From positions 1 through 12,785 of the forward strand of contig NZ_JBAKHX010000134.1 in NCBI RefSeq assembly GCF_036906915.1: a DNA stretch of 12,785 nucleotides, in the 5' to 3' direction. Positions 6,322-12,079 of the stretch are shown one piece after another. This stretch comes from Phytohabitans sp036906915 (GTDB lineage: Bacteria > Actinomycetota > Actinomycetes > Mycobacteriales > Micromonosporaceae). Position numbers and translations under genes: made by a program. Position 1 is the first letter of the stretch, and every line of letters begins with the position of its first letter. Below the pieces are notes generated by a model. The model was not told the DNA's origin. It made no database searches and saw only the letters and a list, made by a program, of their open reading frames with translations.

Positions 6322-7078
6322 CGCACCCATCTTCCTGGTCGGCTGCCAGCGCTCCGGCACCACGATGCTGCGCTTAGTGCTCGACTCGCACTCGCGGATC
6401 AGCTGCGGGCCCGAGACCCGGTTCCTGACCGACATGCAGCGGATCGTCGGGCGAGACTGGGAGCGGCTGGCCAGGTTCGGCTTCGAACGCGACGACTGGC
6501 TGCGGCGGATCGCGGACTTCTTCGGCGGGATACACACCGACTACGCCAGCGGGCGCGGTAAGGCGCGATGGGCCGACAAAACCCCGCTGTACGCCCTCGC
6601 GATCCCCTTCGTCACCGAGGTCTTCCCCGACGCGCAGATCGTGCACGTGATCCGCGACGGCCGCGACGTCGTGGTGTCGCACCGCAAGCGGTTCGGGTAC
6701 TGGTCGGCGGTGAAGTGCGTGGTGAAGTGGCCCCGGTACATCCACACCGCCCGCGCCGCCGGCCGCTCGCTGCCAGCGGACCGGTATTACGAGCTGCGGT
6801 ACGAGGACGCGGTGCGGGAGCCGGAGAAGGCGCTGCGTGGGCTGTTCGAGTTCCTGGGCGAGCCGTGGGAGCCGGAGGTGCTGGAGTACAGCGACAAGCA
6901 GCACGACGTCGCCCAGAAGTACACGACCGAGGCCGACCGGCGGCGGGCAGCGGCGCGTACCGACGCGCAGATCTACGGCTCGCGGGTCGGCACGTACCGG
7001 CGGGAGCTGGACCCGTTCCTGCGGCTGCTGGTGTGGGTGTTCTCCCGGCGGACGCTGCGTGAGCTGGGCTACCGATGA
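6314..7078 (+). CDS. sulfotransferase family protein
   Basis: The 254-aa product is a compact sulfotransferase. The PAPS loop is VGCQRSGTTML (9-19). WADKTP (86-91) is a conserved segment of this subgroup, in which the Lys is likely functional. The 3'-phosphate segment is VIRDGRDVVVSH (112-123), and LRYEDAVREP (161-170) is the C-terminal motif. The C-terminus ends TLRELGYR, similar in position to the REWGYE ending of the 2112-3020 relative, which suggests these two are the closest pair by family. The ATG at 6314 overlaps the preceding sulfotransferase stop by 8 bases (ATGGCTGA) and the TGA overlaps the next ATG (ATGA), so the three plus-strand genes form a translationally coupled unit. The acceptor is unknown. 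Confidence 0.9.
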   Translation: MADAPIFLVGCQRSGTTMLRLVLDSHSRISCGPETRFLTDMQRIVGRDWERLARFGFERDDWLRRIADFFGGIHTDYASGRGKARWADKTPLYALAIPFVTEVFPDAQIVHVIRDGRDVVVSHRKRFGYWSAVKCVVKWPRYIHTARAAGRSLPADRYYELRYEDAVREPEKALRGLFEFLGEPWEPEVLEYSDKQHDVAQKYTTEADRRRAAARTDAQIYGSRVGTYRRELDPFLRLLVWVFSRRTLRELGYR

Positions 7079-8478
7079 AGCGTCTTGTCGCTGTCGCACT
7101 GGTGCTGTTCCTGGCGGCCTGCACCGGGTCGGAGCCTGCTCCCCCGCCCACTCCCTCGACCACTGCCCCCACTCCGTCCGCCACGGGTACCACCGTGTTC
7201 GGGGCGCACTGGGACTGGAACCGGTACGACGCCTTCCAGCCGTACCTGCGCAAGCTCGCCGGCTCGGCCACCTACCACGAACTGACCTGGTGTGCTGTGG
7301 AGCGGCAGCAGGGCCAGCGCGACTGGACGGCCGTCGACCAGGTGGCCACCCGCAGCCGCGATCTCGGCATCACCCTGCACCTGAAGATCCGCGTGGGGGT
7401 GTGCTGGGCGACCGGCGGCACCGCGCAGTACACCCGTGGTCAGGCCAACAAGACCGAGTCGGCGATGCCCCGCGACCTGGCCACATACAAGGGGTTCGTC
7501 GACGCGGTGGTGCGCCGCTACCAGCCGTACGGCGTCCGCGAGTACGCCATCGAAAACGAGGTCAACGCGCCGAGCTACTGGGCCGGGAGCACCGCCGACT
7601 ACACGAAGCTGGTCGAGGCGGCCGCCGAGGCGATCCGCGCCGCCGATCCGAAGGCGCTCGTGGTCGACTCCGGGATCAGCAGCGTCGCCTACGGCATGGG
7701 CGTCGCCGACCGGTTGCTCCGCGCGGGCCAGCAGGACCAGGCCGCCCAGGCGTACCAGCGGTACTTCCAGCGGCGGATCGGCACCCGTGGCCAGAAGATC
7801 CCCGCCGATGCGGCCGCCGCTATGTCGGTCCCCGAAAACGTGCGCAGCCTCCAGTTTCTCGCCGCCACCGAGGCGCTGCTCGACCGCAAGGTGGTCGACG
7901 TGCGGCAGGTGCACTTCTACGAGCACTGGACGGCCGTGCCCGACCTCATGGGCTACCTGTCTGCCGAAAACCCCGCTGGCACCCCCATCGAGGCGTGGGA
8001 GGTCGGCCAGTTCTGGCGTACGCCCACCGGCGATGACGACGCCCGGGCCGGCGAGATGGTGAAGGCGGTGACCCAACTCGTCGCGGCCGGCGTGCGCGAG
8101 GTGATCTGGCTGCCGCTCGCCTACAACCCGAACAACCGCCAGGGCAGCGAGGTGCGGTACGGCCTGCTCGACCCGGACGGTGCCGAGCGTGTCGCCGGCC
8201 GGATGATGGCCGACCTGGCGACGGCTGCCCGGGGTGCGACCGCCCAGCCGGTGAGCGACAAGGGGCTGCGCGGGGTGGCGTTTCGCCGGGGCGGCGAGAG
8301 CACGCTGGTGGTGTGGAGCGACGGCGGCCCCGTGACGGTGCCCGGCGGCTCCGGGGTGAGCGGCGCCGAGGTCGGCAAGCCACCGTCGACAGGCGACGTC
8401 AAGGTCACCGCCACGCCGGTTCTCCTCCGCGCCGCGAAGGACCCAGCCGCGATCCTCGCCACGGCCCGTTCAGGCTGA
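7075..8478 (+). CDS. lipoprotein glycoside hydrolase, TIM-barrel (clan GH-A-like)
   Basis: The 467-aa product starts with a lipoprotein signal peptide, MKRLVAVALVLFLAAC, with a lipobox at residues 13-16 (LAAC) and lipidated Cys16. A Pro/Thr/Ser tether (about 17-40) follows. The catalytic barrel runs to about residue 400. ENE at 160-162 in YAIENEVNAPSYW matches the Asn-Glu acid/base motif of clan GH-A, giving Glu162 as acid/base. Glu309 in EAWEVGQFW is the likely nucleophile. Trp/Tyr-rich loops (HWDWNRYD, HFYEHW, VIWLPLAYNPNN) suit a sugar cleft. A small beta-rich C-terminal part follows. It should sit on the outer face of the membrane. The family within GH-A (GH5- or GH39-like) cannot be fixed by eye. 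Its ATG overlaps the sulfotransferase stop (ATGA), so it is co-translated with cytoplasmic sulfotransferases and probably acts on the same glycan after export. Its end overlaps the convergent gene by 9 bases. Confidence 0.82.
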   Translation: MKRLVAVALVLFLAACTGSEPAPPPTPSTTAPTPSATGTTVFGAHWDWNRYDAFQPYLRKLAGSATYHELTWCAVERQQGQRDWTAVDQVATRSRDLGITLHLKIRVGVCWATGGTAQYTRGQANKTESAMPRDLATYKGFVDAVVRRYQPYGVREYAIENEVNAPSYWAGSTADYTKLVEAAAEAIRAADPKALVVDSGISSVAYGMGVADRLLRAGQQDQAAQAYQRYFQRRIGTRGQKIPADAAAAMSVPENVRSLQFLAATEALLDRKVVDVRQVHFYEHWTAVPDLMGYLSAENPAGTPIEAWEVGQFWRTPTGDDDARAGEMVKAVTQLVAAGVREVIWLPLAYNPNNRQGSEVRYGLLDPDGAERVAGRMMADLATAARGATAQPVSDKGLRGVAFRRGGESTLVVWSDGGPVTVPGGSGVSGAEVGKPPSTGDVKVTATPVLLRAAKDPAAILATARSG

Positions 8479-9138
8479 CGAGCTGCCCGCCACCGCGTAG
8501 CCAAGGCGCTCCAGCTCCTTGATGGCCGTTCCTGGGCTACGCCGGATGGCTGCCGAAAGCTGCCGCTTGCGGTACTCGTCGCGCGTCCGGTCGAGCACCG
8601 GCTCCCACCCCGCCTTCGGTGTCACCAAGCCCTCGACGATCAGGCACTCGACCAGGTCCTCGATCGCAGGGCGCAGCCGGCGTCCGCCCACCGGAAGGTG
8701 AATCTTGGCCAGACCGTCCTTGCGACCCTGCGCGCGGCGGAAGCTCTCCAGCCCGTCGTGCCGCGCGCAGACCTGCAGGTGCGCCTCCGCGTACCGCTCC
8801 TTGTCCCGCTCGAAGTCGTAGTGCAAGAGGATGTCCTCGGCCTGTGCGCCTAAGTAGACGCCGCAGTACGACCTCTCCACGGTTAGGAACAGCCGTTCGT
8901 CCTTGTCGAACGTCAGCTGGCAGCTCACATCGATCGAGATCCGGCTGCTGCCGTACGACCGCATGCGTATCGGTCGCGACGACCCGTCGACGTCGAGCCG
9001 CGTGCCGACGATTGCCAGGTCATCACCACGCATCATGGTGATGACCTTGGCGTGATCGCACACAGTCTTGTTGAGGACGTCTTGCAGCGTGTCGGCGAAC
9101 TGGCGAGCTTCCACGGCCAGGTTGCGCTTTCTAGTCAT
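8470..9138 (-). CDS. hypothetical protein (222 aa), second gene of a two-gene unit
   Basis: I do not recognise a named family. The protein has no signal peptide or membrane segment. The first half is beta-rich with alternating hydrophobic residues (DDLAIVGTRLDVDG, SISIDVSCQLTF-like pattern, RLFLTVERSYCGVYL). A central stretch is rich in charge (HYDFERDKERYAEAHLQV, about residues 104-121). A later IHLPVGGRRLRPAIEDLVECLIVEGLV segment (split, about 145-172) is followed by a helical tail ending ELERLGYAVAGSSSA. I chose ATG at 9136-9138; a TTG just before it is less likely. It overlaps the upstream 61-aa gene by 8 bases (ATGACTAG) and lacks its own strong ribosome binding site, so it should be translationally coupled. 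The order small gene then larger gene fits a regulator/effector or toxin-antitoxin-like pair, but nothing in the sequence shows a toxin fold. Confidence 0.72.
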   Translation of the reverse strand: MTRKRNLAVEARQFADTLQDVLNKTVCDHAKVITMMRGDDLAIVGTRLDVDGSSRPIRMRSYGSSRISIDVSCQLTFDKDERLFLTVERSYCGVYLGAQAEDILLHYDFERDKERYAEAHLQVCARHDGLESFRRAQGRKDGLAKIHLPVGGRRLRPAIEDLVECLIVEGLVTPKAGWEPVLDRTRDEYRKRQLSAAIRRSPGTAIKELERLGYAVAGSSSA

Positions 9139-9316
9139 CAACCGGCCCGATCGTGTACCACGCCTTCAGCGCGTCGATCGAGCTGAAGTCACGACGCCGG
9201 GCCATATCCGCGAGTTCCTCATAGGTGAGCCCTAGTCGATCAAGGCGACGCTGCACTAGCGCATCCCATTCCTCGTCGGTCAGCACGATGACGCCGTCGA
9301 CGGTGTTGGTGGTCAT
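9131..9316 (-). CDS. small hypothetical protein (61 aa), first gene of a two-gene unit
   Basis: This frame encodes a 61-aa acidic, mainly helical protein reading GVIVLTDEEWDALVQ, then RRLDRLGLTYEELADMARRRDFSS and IDALKAWYTIGPVDD. LGLTYEELADMARRRDFSS looks like two short helices with a turn, vaguely like a DNA-binding or adaptor fold, but it is too short to call a helix-turn-helix. I chose ATG at 9314-9316, preceded by GGAGG at good spacing; a longer frame to 9367 adds low-quality sequence with no site. It overlaps the 222-aa gene downstream. The palindrome at 9394-9407 lies 78 bases upstream and may be where the pair is regulated. Function unknown. Confidence 0.72.
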   Translation of the reverse strand: MTTNTVDGVIVLTDEEWDALVQRRLDRLGLTYEELADMARRRDFSSIDALKAWYTIGPVDD

Positions 9317-9393
9317 GGCTGCCTCCGGTGTCTTGGCCGGCTTGTCGGGATCGACGCTAGGCACCATGACATTGCCCCTCTACCCCACGTCAC

Positions 9394-9407
9394 TTGGTAA
9401 ATACCAA
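9394..9407. promoter_or_regulatory. palindrome, possible operator of the two-gene unit
   Basis: ttggta-aa-taccaa is a perfect inverted repeat of 6-base arms with a 2-base spacer, A/T-rich in a GC-rich context. It stands in the 261-base gap between the divergent 61-aa gene (start 9316, minus) and the CocE-like hydrolase (start 9578, plus). Its size suits a small dimeric repressor site. It lies nearer the minus-strand unit, so it may control that unit. The binding protein is unknown, and the 61-aa product is one candidate. A single short palindrome can arise by chance, so confidence is limited. Confidence 0.4.
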
Positions 9408-9541
9408 AGGTCACCAGCGATTCCGACATTTCGTCAGATGATCAGCGGATCGACCAGCACAACTTCCTCCTTTCAGCCTAACGTCCGCTACGGCGAGTCG
9501 CGTGTTGAAGTGGCGGATGGCGATGTTTCGACAACTGTCCG

Positions 9542-9570
9542 TTGCCCGGCCCGTACCGCGTCCATAGAGT
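9542..9570 (+). promoter_or_regulatory. promoter of the CocE-like hydrolase, leaderless
   Basis: TTGCCC (9542-9547) and TAGAGT (9565-9570) are separated by exactly 17 bases, a good actinobacterial housekeeping-sigma promoter. The ATG of the hydrolase begins at 9578, 7 bases after the -10 box, which is where transcription should start. No ribosome binding site is present before the ATG. The transcript is therefore predicted to be leaderless, starting at or within a base or two of the A of the start codon. Confidence 0.7.
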
Positions 9571-9577
9571 GCCGCGC

Positions 9578-11443
9578 ATGGGGCGGTTCTGGGTCGGTCT
9601 CGGTGTCCTTCCGGTCGCTATGGTCGCGGCGCTGGGGGCAGCCGCCCCAGCGCAGGCGCGCGAGGCGCCCACCATCGTGATCGAGGACGGAGTCACGCAG
9701 CCCGTCTTCGGATACGCGGACGCGATCCGGGAACGTCTCTTCATCGACTCCACCTTCGACAGCGACGCCGACGGGCTGCGCGACATCATCGCGTTCGACG
9801 TGATCCGGCCGCGCGCCACCGCTGACGGGCTCAAGGTACCGGTCATCATGGACGCCAGCCCGTACTACTCGACGCTCTGCCGGGGCAACGACGGCGAGTG
9901 CAAGGCCGACATCGACGGCGACGGCCTGCTCGACAAGTGGCCGCTCTTCTACGACAACTACTTCGTGCCGCGCGGGTACGCGATCATCCTGCTCGACATG
10001 GTGGGCACCAACAACTCGACCGGCTGTCCGACGACCAACGCCAACCAGGACAACCTCAGCGCCAAGCAGGCCGTCAACTGGCTGGGCGGCCGGGCCGTCG
10101 CACGTAACGCCGCCGGCCAGCAGGTGACGGCGGAGTGGCACAACGGCAAGACCGGCATGGTCGGCAAGTCGTACGACGGCTCGCTGGCAATGGCGACGGC
10201 CGTGACGGGCGTGCGGGGGCTGACCACGATCGTGCCGATCAGCGGTCCTACGGAGTACTACGACTACACCCGCAGCAACGGCGTGGTGACCCGCGCGAAC
10301 AACTATCCGTCGTTCCTCGCGAACGTGGTGACGAACCCGGAGCGGCGAGACTACTGCAAGCCGGTCCGGGACGCGCTCGCCGCGAACGACGGCGACGAGC
10401 ACGGTGACTACACCGCCTTCTGGAACGAGCGCAGCTATGTGAAGAAGGCCGGCAACATCTCGGCGAGCGTGTTTCTGGTACACGGGCTCAACGACGACAA
10501 CGTGCGGCCGGACCACTTCAGCAAGTTCTGGTACGAGCTGGCACGGTACGACGTGCCCCGCAAGCTGTGGTTGACGCAGACCGGCCACGTCGACCCGTTC
10601 GACTTCCGCCGCGCCGAGTGGGTGGCGACCCTGCACCGGTGGATGGATTACTGGCTGCACGCCGTGCCGAACGGCGTCATGGACGAGCCGCGGGTCGACA
10701 TCGAGCGCGCGGCCGACGTGTGGGAGGCGCACGCCGACTGGCCGGTGCCGAGCACGGTCGGCACTGAGGTGTGGCTGCGCCCCGACGGACTGGGCCTGGT
10801 GCCCGCGGCCGATCCCGTCACACAGTCCTTCCAGGACAGTCCAACGCAGACGCAGAACACCATGATCTTGAATCCGGACACGGTGCAACCCAACCGGCTC
10901 GCGTACCTGTCGGCGCCTCTCACCGCCGCTCTGCACGTGTCTGGTACGCCGGTGGTGAAGGTGCGCGCCGCCGCCGACCAGGTGGACACCAACCTGGGTG
11001 CGATCCTGGTCGACTACGGCACCGCCGAGCGGGTCAACCATCGGGCCAGCGGTGAGGGCATCGTGACGCTGACGACCGAGGACTGCTGGGGCGAAGACAG
11101 CGCCACCGACAACGCCTGCTACCGGCAGACGCAGAAGCGCGTGCACACGGCCGACGTGGAGCTGGTCACGAAGGGCATCATGGACGCGCAGAACCGCCAG
11201 TCGCTGCGAACGCCCACGCCGCTCGTGCCCGGTGAGCGATACAACTTCGACTTCCCGCTGCTGCCGGAGGACTACGTCTTCCAGCCGGGACACCGGATCG
11301 GCGTCATCATCGTTGGCAGCTATCCACAGTACTCCAGCCAGCCCGACCAGACCCGCGCCGTCATCGAGGTCGCGCTGAAGAGCAGCCGCATAGTCCTGCC
11401 GATCGTGGGCGGCACAACGGCAGCCCACGCGGCCGGACTCTAG
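9578..11443 (+). CDS. secreted CocE/NonD-type (S15 family) serine hydrolase
   Basis: The 621-aa product has a Sec signal peptide (MGRFWVGLGVLPVAMVAALG..., likely cleaved after AQA at residue 27). The alpha/beta-hydrolase domain carries the catalytic Ser198 in GKSYDG, Asp306 in VHGLNDDNV, and His337 in QTGHVDP, the S15/CocE triad order. The C-terminal part (about 390-621) is the jelly-roll-like domain of X-Pro dipeptidyl-peptidases and CocE-like esterases. DSDADGLRD (61-69) and DIDGDGLLD (111-119) look like calcium-binding loops. Length is normal for secreted actinobacterial Xaa-Pro dipeptidyl-peptidase-like enzymes, so a role in extracellular peptide or ester cleavage is likely; the exact substrate is unclear. 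The start at 9578 follows a promoter by 7 bases. A longer frame to 9542 would put the start inside the -35 box, so I reject it. Its TAG overlaps the convergent VOC gene's TAG (CTAG, 11440-11443). Confidence 0.88.
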   Translation: MGRFWVGLGVLPVAMVAALGAAAPAQAREAPTIVIEDGVTQPVFGYADAIRERLFIDSTFDSDADGLRDIIAFDVIRPRATADGLKVPVIMDASPYYSTLCRGNDGECKADIDGDGLLDKWPLFYDNYFVPRGYAIILLDMVGTNNSTGCPTTNANQDNLSAKQAVNWLGGRAVARNAAGQQVTAEWHNGKTGMVGKSYDGSLAMATAVTGVRGLTTIVPISGPTEYYDYTRSNGVVTRANNYPSFLANVVTNPERRDYCKPVRDALAANDGDEHGDYTAFWNERSYVKKAGNISASVFLVHGLNDDNVRPDHFSKFWYELARYDVPRKLWLTQTGHVDPFDFRRAEWVATLHRWMDYWLHAVPNGVMDEPRVDIERAADVWEAHADWPVPSTVGTEVWLRPDGLGLVPAADPVTQSFQDSPTQTQNTMILNPDTVQPNRLAYLSAPLTAALHVSGTPVVKVRAAADQVDTNLGAILVDYGTAERVNHRASGEGIVTLTTEDCWGEDSATDNACYRQTQKRVHTADVELVTKGIMDAQNRQSLRTPTPLVPGERYNFDFPLLPEDYVFQPGHRIGVIIVGSYPQYSSQPDQTRAVIEVALKSSRIVLPIVGGTTAAHAAGL

Positions 11444-11829
11444 CTGAGCAGTTCCCGCTCGGCTGGGCTCGTGTTCATGCAGAACTCGTTGCCCTCTGGG
11501 TCGGTGAGGACCATCCAGCCACGGCCGTCCGGCTGGCGGCGGTCGGCCTGCACGGTGGCGCCGAGGCCCACCACGCGCTCGACCTCCTCGTCGCGGGTGC
11601 GGTCGCGCGGTTGCAGGTCGAGGTGCAGCCGGTTCTTGACCACCTTGCCCTCCGGCACCCGGGTGAAAAGCAGGCCCGGATGGTCGGGGCCCGGCGGCAG
11701 TACCGCGCATTCTTCGTCGTCGGGTTCGGATTCGCCGTCGAACTGCCAGCCGGTCACGTCGGCATAGAACCGCGCGAGCGTGTACGGATCGGTGCAGTCA
11801 AATGAGACCCAGCGGATAGATGAAGCCAT
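11440..11829 (-). CDS. VOC-family protein, glyoxalase-like domain
   Basis: The 129-aa product has the vicinal-oxygen-chelate pattern: a first half IRWVSFDCTDPYTLARFYADVTGWQF, a middle HPGLLFTRVPEGK, then KNRLHLDLQPRD (the usual second-repeat strand with a metal-type His), and WMVLTDPEGNEFCM near the C-terminus. It resembles the small glyoxalase/bleomycin-resistance-like proteins common in actinobacteria (Glyoxalase_6 type), cytoplasmic and of unknown substrate. I chose ATG at 11827-11829. No Shine-Dalgarno sequence precedes it, but a CATAAT box ends 6 bases upstream, suggesting a leaderless start. A longer frame to 11925 would run through that box, so I reject it. The stop overlaps the convergent hydrolase stop in a shared CTAG. 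Confidence 0.85.
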   Translation of the reverse strand: MASSIRWVSFDCTDPYTLARFYADVTGWQFDGESEPDDEECAVLPPGPDHPGLLFTRVPEGKVVKNRLHLDLQPRDRTRDEEVERVVGLGATVQADRRQPDGRGWMVLTDPEGNEFCMNTSPAERELLS

Positions 11830-11835
11830 CCGGTG

Positions 11836-11841
11836 ATTATG
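11836..11841 (-). promoter_or_regulatory. possible -10 box of a leaderless VOC gene
   Basis: On the minus strand CATAAT (plus positions 11836-11841) stands 6 bases before the ATG of the VOC gene. That matches a -10 box with transcription starting at the start codon. The -35 at 17 bases (TACCGG) is poor. There is no other clear ribosome binding site, which supports a leaderless reading. Confidence 0.45.
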
Positions 11842-11929
11842 GCGTAGGCTGCCCGGGACCGGTACCTGGTTTCGGGGACCGACTGCGACGCAGGTCACAG
11901 CAGATCGGTGAACCCCAGAGATCATCCGT

Positions 11930-12079
11930 TCGGCTGATCACCCGGCGATGAATACGCCAGCATAAATTTGCTTTAGGAAAAGCCGGGAAACATTAAATCA
12001 TTATTTGCGACTTGACACCCAATACCGCTTTCCTTTTAGGTGAGGTCACTCGATCTCGGCACTGAGAAAAAGGACACGC
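11930..12079 (+). promoter_or_regulatory. AT-rich promoter and leader region of the secreted protein
   Basis: This stretch is strikingly AT-rich beside the rest of the window (for example 11961-12010). A consensus -35, TTGACA (12012-12017), is followed 18 bases later by TTAGGT (12036-12041) as a weak -10 box. Transcription would start near 12048, leaving a leader of about 30 bases. AAGGA at 12070-12074 is a proper ribosome binding site 5 to 7 bases before the ATG at 12080. I looked for a riboswitch, but the expected leader is too short. No gene is seen here. Confidence 0.5.

Noticed and set aside
9488..11710. 740-aa open frame opposite the CocE-like hydrolase and running into the VOC gene
   Set aside because: It is antisense to a well-supported secreted hydrolase with an intact triad; its composition is Val/Arg/His-rich and it has no recognisable domain.
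11930..12079. Riboswitch (c-di-AMP type) before a secreted protein
   Set aside because: The best promoter puts the start near 12048, leaving about 30 bases of leader, and I could not find the conserved blocks of that riboswitch.
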